This document shows positions 55,698 through 64,000 of a stretch of 64,000 nt of DNA, piece after piece (within the stretch, counting starts at the first letter, position 1; the number at the start of each line of letters is the position of its first letter). A model generated the notes under the pieces. The model made no database searches. It was not told the DNA's origin and was given only the letters and a program-made list of their open reading frames with translations. Source of the DNA: Nitrospira_E sp052156535 (GTDB lineage Bacteria; Nitrospirota; Nitrospiria; Nitrospirales; UBA8639); the NCBI RefSeq assembly GCF_052156535.1, contig NZ_JBQKUP010000041.1, forward strand, positions 62,001 to 126,000, read 5' to 3'. A program made the translations under genes and the position numbers.

Positions 55698-57583
55698 GCA
55701 CGCCCCGTAGGGTCCCCGGCGGAAACCTCGACGACGCGGAACATGCCCGCTTCCATATGGAAGAGCAGATGGCAATGAAACGCCCAACGTCCGGGAGCGT
55801 CCGCCGTGATGGCAACCGAAACTCGCTCGGCCGGTTTCACGATGACGGTGTGTTTGCGGGGCAGGAATGCCCCTGCTCCGTTCTCAAGGTGCATCCACAT
55901 CCCGTGCAAGTGAAGGGGATGCTCCATCATCGTATCGTTGACGAAGGTGAAGCGCAGCCGTTCGCCGTGACGAAAGAAAATGGGCTCCTTGGCTTCTGAA
56001 TATTTTTTGCCGTCGAATGACCACATGTAACGCTCCATGTGGCCCGTGAGGTGGAGCTCAATTTCGCGCCCGGGCTCCCGCTGGTCCGGGTAGGGCGCAA
56101 GACTTTTCAAGTCGGTGTAAACCAGCACCCGTGTGCCGGTATTCTCCAGCCCGATGCCAGGCTCATCCAGCTGTTGACGCGAAAATTCGGCGACGGATTG
56201 ATTGCCGGTACCATGATGACCGGGAGCATGTTTTACGGGCGTGCTGCCGGGAATCATCGAATGGCGCGATGCATTCCCCGCATGACCTGACATTTCGTGG
56301 CTGTCATGATTGTTTAACGTGGCATGGTTTCGGGGCTCGTCCATTCCCGAGTGTTCGGAATGAAGGTTGCCGTGCTGATCATGTTTGTTCATGTCGGCCA
56401 TGTCCATGCCGTCCATGTCCATGCCGTCCATGTGCATGCCCATGGCAGCCATGGTCCGGAGCGGCCGCGGACGACGGTCGGGGAGTGGGGCGGTCATTCC
56501 TATGCGCGGGGCCAGTGTGCCGCGCGCGTACCCGCTGCGATCCATCGTTTCGGCAAAGATGGTATAGGCCCGATCCTCCATGGGTTGGACGATTACATCG
56601 TAGGTTTCTGCCGGTCCGATACGAAATTCATCCACCGCCACAGGCTGCACGTTTTGGCCGTCCGCCTGAACGACGGTCATGGTAAGTCCAGGCAGACGTA
56701 CGTCATAAAATGTCATAGCGGTGGCGGCGATGAAGCGCAATCGCACCCGTTCGCCGGGCCTAAACAATCCGGTCCAATTTTGGTCAGGTGCCAATCCATT
56801 CATTAAATAGGTATAGGTATACGCGGTGACGTCCGCGAAGTCCGTGGGGTCCATCCGCATCCGGTCCCACATCAGATAGTTCTGCAATGCCGGCCCCAAT
56901 CCCATTCGTGACACATCGGAAAAGAACTCGGGAGCGGCGCGCTTCTGGAAATTATAGTAATCACTTTGTTTTTTGAGATTGGCAAAAACCGATTCCGGCG
57001 ACTCGAAGGTCCAATCCGAGAGCACCACCACATAATCTCGATCGTAGTGAAACGGCTCCGGCTCAATCGGATCGATGATGAGCGGTCCGTACACACCCGA
57101 TTGTTCCTGGAAGCCGGAATGACTGTGGTACCAATAGGTTCCGCTTTGTCGGATGGGATAGCGGTAGCTGAAGGTTGAGGCAGGCTTAATGCCGCCGAAA
57201 CTGACGCCAGGCACACCGTCCATGTTTGGCGGAAGAAGCAATCCATGCCAGTGAATGGAGGTATCTTCCATTAACCGGTTCGTGACATTGAGTGTCACAT
57301 TGTCCCCTTCCTGCAAACGAATTAAAGGACCGGGTAACGTGCCGTTAATGGTCTTGGCTATTCCGGTCAATTCTCCGATTTGAAACGGAGATTCGGCAAT
57401 GCGTAAATCAATGGTCTTTCCGTGTAGTTTTGAAGAAAATCCCGCTTCTGCCATAGTTGTGCCGGCCAGAACATAGGAAGGAAGGAGGCGACCCAAAGCC
57501 GCCATGATTCCCAGCGCACCGACCCCTTTCAATAACCAGCGACGCGTCATACGAGTGTCTTGACCATCCCTGTTTATGCTCAT
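55694..57583 (-). CDS. Tat-exported multicopper oxidase, copper resistance (CopA/PcoA type)
   Basis: A 629-residue oxidase that turns Cu+ into less toxic Cu2+ in the periplasm. It has a twin-arginine signal (TRRWLLKGVGALGIMAAL) and all copper-site motifs: HWHG (111-114), HSHSG (153-157), HPLHLHGMW and HCHLLFHMEAGM (from 603, axial Met614). Between about 375 and 460 lies a Met/His-rich insertion (GMHMDGMDMDGMDMADMNKH and HDSHEMSGHAGNASRHSM) that should bind extra copper. The 5' end is 93 bp after cusA. I leave the symbol blank to avoid confusion with the ATPase CopA. Confidence 0.93.
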   Translation of the reverse strand: MSINRDGQDTRMTRRWLLKGVGALGIMAALGRLLPSYVLAGTTMAEAGFSSKLHGKTIDLRIAESPFQIGELTGIAKTINGTLPGPLIRLQEGDNVTLNVTNRLMEDTSIHWHGLLLPPNMDGVPGVSFGGIKPASTFSYRYPIRQSGTYWYHSHSGFQEQSGVYGPLIIDPIEPEPFHYDRDYVVVLSDWTFESPESVFANLKKQSDYYNFQKRAAPEFFSDVSRMGLGPALQNYLMWDRMRMDPTDFADVTAYTYTYLMNGLAPDQNWTGLFRPGERVRLRFIAATAMTFYDVRLPGLTMTVVQADGQNVQPVAVDEFRIGPAETYDVIVQPMEDRAYTIFAETMDRSGYARGTLAPRIGMTAPLPDRRPRPLRTMAAMGMHMDGMDMDGMDMADMNKHDQHGNLHSEHSGMDEPRNHATLNNHDSHEMSGHAGNASRHSMIPGSTPVKHAPGHHGTGNQSVAEFSRQQLDEPGIGLENTGTRVLVYTDLKSLAPYPDQREPGREIELHLTGHMERYMWSFDGKKYSEAKEPIFFRHGERLRFTFVNDTMMEHPLHLHGMWMHLENGAGAFLPRKHTVIVKPAERVSVAITADAPGRWAFHCHLLFHMEAGMFRVVEVSAGDPTGRA

Positions 57584-57676
57584 GGTTGAACTTTCATTTT
57601 ATTCCGGCCATAGAATGGAACTATGACGAGTTGGTGTATTTTTGACATGGTCCCGTATCATAAAATTTCAATGGTC

Positions 57677-60600
57677 TCATTGTAATTGCCTCTTACGCCA
57701 GATGAAATAGATGGCGGGGATGACCAACAGTGTGAGCACGGTTGCCGTGACCATTCCGCCGATCATGGGCGCCGCGATGCGTTTCATCATATCGGCACCC
57801 GTTCCTTGTGACCACATGATGGGGAGCAAACCCAGGATGATGGCCGAGGCGGTCATGATTTTCGGGCGGACTCGTAAGACGGCACCTTCGATGATGGCAT
57901 CACGAAGGTCCGCCAACGAGTGCAGTCGATTCTCCCGTTGCCGGCGGGAGCAAGCCTCGTCCAAAAACATCACCATGATTACCCCCGTTTCTGCGGCCAC
58001 TCCTGCCAAGGCGATCAGTCCGACCCACACGGCAATGCTGAGAGGATAGTTCAGGACATCCACATACCAGATAGCCCCGACCAGGGAGAACGGCACCGAG
58101 AGCAATACAAGCAGACATCGGGGGATGGAATGAAAGTTGAGATACAGAAGGAGGAATATGAGAAACAACGTGAGGGGAATCACCATCTTGAGTTTTTCTT
58201 GTGCCCGTTCCAGATACTGATATTGACCCGCCCATTGTAAGGTATACCCGGATGGAAGGGTGATGTGCTTCTGAACCAGGTCTTTGGCCTTGTGAACATA
58301 GGTGCCGAGATCCTCGCCTGCAATATCCACAAACACCATACTCGCTAATGATCCATTTTCATCTCGCACAGAAGGCGGACCCGTGGTGGTGGAAATGTGA
58401 GAAAGTTGGGCGAGGGGGATCTGTTCGCCGTGTGGCGTACTGACAAGCACGCGCTTGAGCGCTTCCACATCCTGTCGCAGATCCCGTGGGTATCGAACAT
58501 TAATCGGATAGCGTTCACGGCCTTCCACGGTCCATGCAATATTCTTCCCGCCAATTGCGGATTCAATGACATCCTGCACGTCCCCAACGGTGAGGCCATA
58601 ACGGGCAGCGGCGTTGCGGTTCACGTCGATATCGACATAGTACCCTCCCGTGACCCGTTCGGCGTAGGCATTCCGGGTGCCCTGAAGTGTGTGAAGCAGG
58701 CTTTCAATGTGTAGCCCGATTCGTTCCAGTCCTTCTAATTTGGGCCCCAGGATTCTTATGCCTACACTGCTGCGAATGCCGGTGGCGAGCATTTCGGTTC
58801 GTGTTTGAATCGGCATCCACCAAATATTCGGCATGCCCGGCAATTTCACTTTTTTGTCCATTTCGGTAATGAGCGTGTCCCACGTCATGCCGGGCCGCCA
58901 ATCTTCTTGAGGCTTCAAGGTCACAATGGTCTCGCCCATATGCAAGGGTGCCGGATCGGTTGCGGTGCGCGCCCGCCCCATTTTGCCCATCACTTGATCC
59001 ACTTCCGGGAATTCTTTTAATAGCCGGTCTTGTGTTTGGAGGATGGTGGAGGCTTGTTTGATGGACATGCCCGGTATGCTGGTGGGCATATACAGAATCG
59101 TGCCTTCGTTCAGGGGAGGCATAAATTCAGAGCCTAACTGTTGGTAGACGGGAACGACGACGATCATTCCGAGTATGGCTAGGCCGACGACCAGCCAGCG
59201 GGCTTTCAGAACACCTTTCAGAAGAGGGGCATAGATCCATACAAGAAACCGGTTCAGCGGGTTTCGTCGTTCAGCCATCATCCGGCCGCGAATGAACCAT
59301 TTCATCAAGAGGGGGGCCAACCCGATGGACAACAACGCCGCAAAAAACATGGCGAATGTTTTGGTGTAGGCCAGCGGCTTGAACAGACGGCCTTCCTGCG
59401 CTTCTAATGTAAAGATGGGCAGAAACGAGACGGTGATGATGAGCAATGAAAAGAAGAGGGGCTTGCCGACTTCCCGGGCGGCTTGAATAATGACGTCATC
59501 CCGTGAGCCTGAACGTCCTCCTTGTTCCCATTCCTCCAAACGACGGTGCGCGTTTTCTACCATGACAATGACCGCATCGACCATGGTTCCGATGGCGATG
59601 GCGATGCCGGAGAGTGCCATGATGTTCGAGGAGATGCCAAGAAAATACATCGCAATAAATGACAGGAGAATCGCGACGGGTAGTAAGAGGACGGGAACCA
59701 GCGCGGAGCGAACGTGAAATAAAAAAAGAAAGCTAATCACGCTTACGACGATGGTGATTTCCAATACTTTTTCTTTGAGCGTGGCGATGGCCCGAAGAAT
59801 TAATTCTGAGCGATCATACACCGGAACGATTCGGATGCCTTCGGGAATAGAGGGCGTGATGGTGGCTATGCGTTCTTTGACCCGTTGAATGACGTCAAGC
59901 GCATTTTCGCCATAACGCATGATCACGATGCCACCGACGGTTTCTCCTTGTCCATTTAATTCAGCAATGCCACGTCTGAGATCCGGCCCGAACGTCACGG
60001 TCGCGATATCGTGAACGGTAATGGGCGTCCCCTTTCCGTCCGTTCCGACTGGAATGGTTCGAAGATCGTCAAGCGATTGGATGTAGCCGCGGCCCCGTAC
60101 CATATATTCCCGTTCACTGGCCTCAATGACCCGCCCTCCTACTTCATTGTTACTGCGTCGGACAGCCTGAATGACCTGGGGAAGGCCGATACCATATCCC
60201 TGTAATTTCACGGGATCGACCTGGACTTGATACTGTTTCACGAACCCGCCGATGGTCGCCACTTCCGCCACGCCGGGCACACTTTGCAACCAATAACGCA
60301 AGTACCAATCTTGAAACGATCGAAGATCGGCCAAACTATGGTTTCCGCTTTCGTCCACCAGCGCATATTGATAGACCCACCCGACCCCTGTCGCATCCGG
60401 TCCTAAGGTTGGAGCGATCCCTTCCGGCAGTTTTCCTACAAGCCCCTGCAGGTATTCCACCACCCGGCTTCGGGCCCAATACATATCGGTTCCGTCCTGA
60501 AACACAATATAGACAAAGGACAAACCCAGAAACGATTGGCCTCGAACATATTTGATGCGTGGTGCGCCCAGCATCGAGGTGACAATGGGATAGGTGATTT

Positions 60601-60790
60601 GATCCTCAATCAAATCCGGACTTCGGCCAGGCCACTCCGTCATGACGATCACTTGCACATCGGATAGATCGGGCAGGGCATCCAGGGGCGTGTGATAGAC
60701 GGCCCAGATTCCCCAGCCCATCAGAAACAGGGTGAGGATGCCCACTAAAAACCCGTTGCGGGCGCTCCAGTCGATGATGCGTTCAATCAT
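57677..60790 (-). CDS. cusA: Cu(I)/Ag(I) RND efflux pump CusA
   Basis: A 1037-residue inner-membrane RND pump of the heavy-metal type. The start IERIIDWSARNGFLVGILTL and the segment DALPDLSDVQVIVMTEWPG are family landmarks. The three copper-binding methionines are present at 568 (ILYMPTS), 618 (APLHMGET) and 667 (TEMLATG). Their spacing (50 and 49) equals that of Met573, Met623 and Met672 in E. coli CusA, so copper or silver rather than zinc or cobalt is the likely cargo. It is part of cusC-cusB-cusA, 10 bp after cusB. Confidence 0.95.
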   Translation of the reverse strand: MIERIIDWSARNGFLVGILTLFLMGWGIWAVYHTPLDALPDLSDVQVIVMTEWPGRSPDLIEDQITYPIVTSMLGAPRIKYVRGQSFLGLSFVYIVFQDGTDMYWARSRVVEYLQGLVGKLPEGIAPTLGPDATGVGWVYQYALVDESGNHSLADLRSFQDWYLRYWLQSVPGVAEVATIGGFVKQYQVQVDPVKLQGYGIGLPQVIQAVRRSNNEVGGRVIEASEREYMVRGRGYIQSLDDLRTIPVGTDGKGTPITVHDIATVTFGPDLRRGIAELNGQGETVGGIVIMRYGENALDVIQRVKERIATITPSIPEGIRIVPVYDRSELILRAIATLKEKVLEITIVVSVISFLFLFHVRSALVPVLLLPVAILLSFIAMYFLGISSNIMALSGIAIAIGTMVDAVIVMVENAHRRLEEWEQGGRSGSRDDVIIQAAREVGKPLFFSLLIITVSFLPIFTLEAQEGRLFKPLAYTKTFAMFFAALLSIGLAPLLMKWFIRGRMMAERRNPLNRFLVWIYAPLLKGVLKARWLVVGLAILGMIVVVPVYQQLGSEFMPPLNEGTILYMPTSIPGMSIKQASTILQTQDRLLKEFPEVDQVMGKMGRARTATDPAPLHMGETIVTLKPQEDWRPGMTWDTLITEMDKKVKLPGMPNIWWMPIQTRTEMLATGIRSSVGIRILGPKLEGLERIGLHIESLLHTLQGTRNAYAERVTGGYYVDIDVNRNAAARYGLTVGDVQDVIESAIGGKNIAWTVEGRERYPINVRYPRDLRQDVEALKRVLVSTPHGEQIPLAQLSHISTTTGPPSVRDENGSLASMVFVDIAGEDLGTYVHKAKDLVQKHITLPSGYTLQWAGQYQYLERAQEKLKMVIPLTLFLIFLLLYLNFHSIPRCLLVLLSVPFSLVGAIWYVDVLNYPLSIAVWVGLIALAGVAAETGVIMVMFLDEACSRRQRENRLHSLADLRDAIIEGAVLRVRPKIMTASAIILGLLPIMWSQGTGADMMKRIAAPMIGGMVTATVLTLLVIPAIYFIWRKRQLQ

Positions 60791-60800
60791 GTTGGATCAC

Positions 60801-62483
60801 TCACATTCCGGACATTCCCGGCATCCCGGACATTCCTCCGCCTCCGGCAACCACCGAAAACGTTTTCCGAACATCGGGCTGCCCTGCACGTTGAATCAGG
60901 ATCGTCAAATCCCATTGGCCCGCCATGCCAAGATTGACCGTGGCTTCATAGGTGCCTTCCGCTTTTGCTGTCATCGGAACCGTAGCCGGGAGCATGCCCG
61001 GCATCGGCATGGTGAAGGTGAGTTGAACCTGCGCAGGGGAGACCGGTGTGCCTTGTTGATTGGAGACCGTCACCTGTATCCGGTTTTGCCCTATGTGTAC
61101 GGGCGAGGGATGGGTTGTAAAGCCCAGCGTGAGGTCACCGGCTCTCTTCTTACTCGTTCCTGTCGGTATCTTGTTCGTCGGCGGCATTCCTGATTCTGGC
61201 ATGGCCTTATCCATTCCCATATCCATCTTGCCCATCTGCGCCTGCTCCATTTTGATTCCTCCCATCCCCAGCGCGCCCATCATGTTCGAACTCGCCATGA
61301 GCTTGCTTTCCGAATCCAGGAGAAACGTGCCGGACGTGGCGATCCGCTCGTCCAAGGCCAGACCTTCGACGATTTCATAGTAGCCGCCTACTTTCGGGCC
61401 AAGGGTCACTTGCCGTGGTTCAAACATGCCCTCTCCCCGGACCACATAGACGACCTGTTGGGTCCCGGAATTGAGCACCGCTTCCTCAGGAACAGCAAGC
61501 TTGCTTCCGCGATTCACCTGAATCTGAACGGTCCCATACATGTCCGGTTTCAGTCGCAGCTTCGGATTTTTGAACACCAGCCGAACGGTATTGGTGCGGG
61601 CCTCCCGGTTGAGGTATGGATAGATAAAGGTAATTTCTCCTCGAAAGGTTTCTCCAGGATAGGCCGCCAGGGTCAGGATTCCCTCTTGCCCCACTTGGAC
61701 AAAGGGCATTTCATACTCAAAGACTTCCGCCTCCACCCATACGGTAGAAAGGTCAGCAATGGCATAGAGGGTCATCTCGGGTTTCACCAACGTGCCTTTA
61801 AAGACCTGCTTGTCAATCACGTATCCGGCGACAGGGGAATAAATCGTGACATAGGTCTGCGGCTTTCCACGACGCGCCAACTCATCGATCTGTGCATCCG
61901 TCAATGTCCAATGTCGAAGACGGTCGCGCGCAGACTGGACCATTTGAGCCGTCTGATCCCGGGCTTCGAGAAGAGGGCTATTCTGAATTTGCTCATAGGC
62001 TTTCGTGGCAAGCAGATATTCTTCCTGCGCCGACACGAGTTCCTGGCTGTAGAGGGTGAACAAGGGCTGACCTTTTCGAACATGTTGGCCTGTGGTATCC
62101 ACAAAGAGATCCTCCACCCAACCCGAAATGCGAAGATTAATGTGGGTGAGACGTTGCTCGTCATAGGCCACTTTTCCCACGGCACGGATCTCTGTCTGGA
62201 GCGGGCGCATGCTGACCAACTCTGTGGTGACTCCCATCAGTTGTTGCTGTGCCGGAGTCACCATGGCATAGGCCTGGCGGGTTTCCATCTCCATGGAAGA
62301 ACGGTCGCTCATGGTATCCATGTCCGGCATGGGTTGTTCGGTATGCGTGGCATCGTTCGTGGTCTGTCCCATTGATTGAAAGAGGGGCCACCAGGATTCT
62401 TTGAAAAAGAACAGGCCTGCTACCAGGATACAGAGCACAACTCCGAGGGTGATCCAGTGTGGTCGTGATGGGTGCGTGAGCAT
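60801..62483 (-). CDS. cusB: Cu(I) efflux adaptor CusB with extra C-terminal domain
   Basis: A membrane-fusion protein linking CusA to CusC. N-terminal membrane anchor (VVLCILVAGLFFFKES), then a Met-rich stretch (EQPMPDMDTMSDRSSMEMET) that can take up copper as in E. coli CusB. The barrel and hairpin domains follow (VTTELVSMRPLQTEIRAVGK; FTLYSQELVSAQEEYLLATK). After the usual end (about residue 400) there is a Met-rich linker and a beta-sandwich of about 110 residues (LTLGFTTHPSPVHIGQNRIQ) ending in MSGMPGMSGM. This YtkA/FixH-like extra domain is not in E. coli CusB. Confidence 0.92.
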   Translation of the reverse strand: MLTHPSRPHWITLGVVLCILVAGLFFFKESWWPLFQSMGQTTNDATHTEQPMPDMDTMSDRSSMEMETRQAYAMVTPAQQQLMGVTTELVSMRPLQTEIRAVGKVAYDEQRLTHINLRISGWVEDLFVDTTGQHVRKGQPLFTLYSQELVSAQEEYLLATKAYEQIQNSPLLEARDQTAQMVQSARDRLRHWTLTDAQIDELARRGKPQTYVTIYSPVAGYVIDKQVFKGTLVKPEMTLYAIADLSTVWVEAEVFEYEMPFVQVGQEGILTLAAYPGETFRGEITFIYPYLNREARTNTVRLVFKNPKLRLKPDMYGTVQIQVNRGSKLAVPEEAVLNSGTQQVVYVVRGEGMFEPRQVTLGPKVGGYYEIVEGLALDERIATSGTFLLDSESKLMASSNMMGALGMGGIKMEQAQMGKMDMGMDKAMPESGMPPTNKIPTGTSKKRAGDLTLGFTTHPSPVHIGQNRIQVTVSNQQGTPVSPAQVQLTFTMPMPGMLPATVPMTAKAEGTYEATVNLGMAGQWDLTILIQRAGQPDVRKTFSVVAGGGGMSGMPGMSGM

Positions 62484-62497
62484 CGTGCGTCTCCTTC

Positions 62498-63772
62498 TTA
62501 CAAGTCCGCGCCGAGCACGCGTTCAAGTTGGGCGACTTGCTGTTCCCGGTTCACGAGCGCCCGGATATATTCAAGCCGAAAGGTGATGAGCGCGCGTTCC
62601 GCATCGATCAGATCCAAAAAATCCGTGCGATCCGTTCGATAGCCCACATGGGCGGCTTGGAGAACCTGCTGTGCCTGCGGAAGGACGGTGGTGCGATAAA
62701 GTTCCAGAACCTCTTGCGTGGCCTTAATTTGCACCACCAGATCCTTGACCTGAAAGCGCGTGAGTGTGACAAGGGTCTGTTGCTTGGCTTGTGCGGATCT
62801 GACTTGCGCTGCCGCTTCCCTGACACCTGCGTCATACTTCGGTTTGGTCCAGAACGCGAAGGGAATGTTCACCATCAGATTTCCCCCGAATCCGTCGTCG
62901 GTGTGGTAATTTTGCCAGCGCTGGAGTTCCACCCGAAGGTGAGGGTAGTACTGCAATTTGGCCAGTTGTGTGGCCGACTGAAATCGCGTCACCGCCAGAT
63001 CAGCTTCTTGAAGTTCCGGGCGGAGTCGAAGCGCATGCTCCTGGAGTTCCTCAAGCGAGCGAGTCAGCGGTTGAGGACGTGGTGCTCGCGGGATACCAAG
63101 CGGAGCATGGGGATCACGATCCAGAATGGTATTGAGATGAGCTTGAGCGGTTTCCCGTCGTTGATTGAGGACGGGTAATTGTTGGGAAATTTTCGACAGC
63201 TCTACTTGAGCTCGCAGGACATCTACCTGTGTTCGGGTTCCCACTCCGTATTTGGCATTGGCAATATCAAAGAACTGCCGGAGCAATTTTTGCTGTTCAT
63301 GATGAACCTCAATGGCTTTGTGCGCATACAACAGCTCAAAAAAAGCCATCTTGACCGCAGCGGTAATTTCGCGGACTTTGGCGGCCACGCGTTGTTCGGC
63401 CTGGTCGGCTTCCCGTGTCGCCACCTCGGCTTTCTTCGAGAGCAATCCCGGGAAGGGGAATTGTTGCGCAACCCCGTAGATAACCGTTTGCGTTTTGGTG
63501 ACATTCAGCGAATCAGGCGTATTCCACAACTGAACCTTTAATTCAGGGTCGGCCAGAGCTCCCACTTGAGGGGCGCGCTCCTTCATGGCCAGGACCTGTT
63601 CTTGTGTCGAGGCGATCTCAGGATTCTTTTGAATGGCTTCCTGGATCAGGGGCACGAGCTCCAAGACCGGTTCAGTCGTGCCGGGTGGTTGAGCCGCGAG
63701 TGGACCTGCCGGACCAAGCCATACCATTCCGAATGCTACTATCACCACGTATCTGGAAATTATCTGGTGCAT
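62498..63772 (-). CDS. cusC: Outer membrane efflux channel CusC (TolC family)
   Basis: A TolC-family protein of 424 residues that completes the tripartite pump. It has a signal peptide (core YVVIVAFGMVWLGPAGPLAA), then two repeats of the long-helix pattern (VLELVPLIQEAIQKNPEIAS; LEELQEHALRLRPELQEADL) and IRALVNREQQVAQLERVLGA at the end. First gene of the unit, 14 bp before cusB. AGCCGGAG-type ribosome site is not clear. No copper-specific residues can be read in this family. Confidence 0.9.
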   Translation of the reverse strand: MHQIISRYVVIVAFGMVWLGPAGPLAAQPPGTTEPVLELVPLIQEAIQKNPEIASTQEQVLAMKERAPQVGALADPELKVQLWNTPDSLNVTKTQTVIYGVAQQFPFPGLLSKKAEVATREADQAEQRVAAKVREITAAVKMAFFELLYAHKAIEVHHEQQKLLRQFFDIANAKYGVGTRTQVDVLRAQVELSKISQQLPVLNQRRETAQAHLNTILDRDPHAPLGIPRAPRPQPLTRSLEELQEHALRLRPELQEADLAVTRFQSATQLAKLQYYPHLRVELQRWQNYHTDDGFGGNLMVNIPFAFWTKPKYDAGVREAAAQVRSAQAKQQTLVTLTRFQVKDLVVQIKATQEVLELYRTTVLPQAQQVLQAAHVGYRTDRTDFLDLIDAERALITFRLEYIRALVNREQQVAQLERVLGADL

Positions 63773-64000
63773 GGTTGACTCCGCTTGTATGTAACGACCA
63801 TGGACTCTTCACCGGTTCTGCCTAATATCCAATGAAGCAGGAAGGAGAAAAAGTCGTGTCGATCAGGCCTGAAGGCGTCAGACCGGGATCAGTAAGGTCG
63901 TGAATTCAGGGATTTGATGATGAACGGAGAAACGGGGAGGGGATCAAATACGGAAAATGGAGATGAGGAGGAGAAGGTCTTCTGGTACGGCCACATGGCC
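63773..64000. promoter_or_regulatory. Upstream region of the copper efflux unit
   Basis: The promoter of cusCBA should lie here or just beyond the window edge. The plus strand is purine-rich (GGAGGAGAAGG-type runs). No dyad of the CueR or CopR/CusR type stood out, and no gene could be supported. Confidence 0.35.

Noticed and set aside
1..64000. tRNA, rRNA and CRISPR arrays
   Set aside because: I looked for T-loop-like GGTTCGAATCC contexts, rRNA signatures and regularly spaced repeats and found none that could be supported.

Overview
The window is a dense bacterial chromosome segment of moderate G+C from a Gram-negative organism: there are several lipoproteins, a TolC-type channel, an RND efflux system, an outer-membrane copper protein (CopB) and a Slp-family lipoprotein. 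The gene mix (an ammonium-transporter/histidine-kinase fusion, multi-domain hybrid kinases, heavy copper handling, many short conserved hypotheticals with strong GGAGG ribosome sites) made me think of the phylum Nitrospirota (Nitrospira-like). That is an inference from remembered family distributions and has not been tested by a search.

Layout. 0-4.3 kb: the 5' part of fdhD on the left edge (minus), a frameshifted SDR/DUF2867 oxidoreductase gene (plus), and an SGNH-hydrolase gene (minus) disrupted by an 8-bp tandem duplication. 4.2-26 kb: mostly housekeeping and repair genes: lhr helicase with a coupled vanZ-like gene, a membrane-anchored MutS-like ATPase, prmA, a BaiN/YhiN-type flavoprotein, a TPR protein, mug, a secreted trypsin-like/PDZ protease, a STAS protein, a geranylgeranyl-reductase-family flavoprotein, uup, a Sel1-repeat protein and several small hypotheticals. 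Two copies of a terminal-inverted-repeat element lie at 11.3 and 16.6 kb. 26-28.9 kb: a decaying hybrid sensor kinase followed by about 1 kb without genes. 28.9-32.7 kb: threonine catabolism (tdh-kbl), an acyl-CoA synthetase remnant and a Glu/Leu-type dehydrogenase. 33-37.4 kb: a receiver-only regulator, a split YeeE/YedE transporter pair, a DUF211/VIT-like membrane pair, a Slp lipoprotein and a PNPOx-like flavoprotein. 37.6-41.6 kb: a 1317-residue Amt-GAF-kinase-REC-REC-HPt protein whose C-terminal half has the same architecture as the decayed kinase at 26-28 kb. 42-47.5 kb: a cupredoxin-domain protein, a SWIM/SNF2 helicase and a small two-helix ion channel.

47.5-51.3 kb is a rearranged segment. 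It starts with the last codons of a second copper ATPase gene, continues with a degraded IS30-family transposase, a possible PHO-type box, a metallophosphoesterase and a periplasmic hypothetical, and ends at the intact copper ATPase; an identical 37-bp sequence marks both ends. 51.3-63.8 kb is a copper island, all on the minus strand. In transcription order it holds cusC-cusB-cusA, a Tat-exported multicopper oxidase and CopB (stop and start overlapping), a 22-cysteine copper-storage-type protein, and a CPC-type copper ATPase with YHS and metal-binding modules. Together these would pump Cu+ out of the cytoplasm, oxidise or bind it in the periplasm, expel it across the outer membrane, and buffer what remains.

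The most notable points are the Amt-fused kinase with intact pore histidines beside a decayed relative, the copper-ATPase tail duplication with the IS30 remnant, the possible phase-variable SGNH gene, the TIR repeat family and the copper island. No tRNA, rRNA or CRISPR array was seen.
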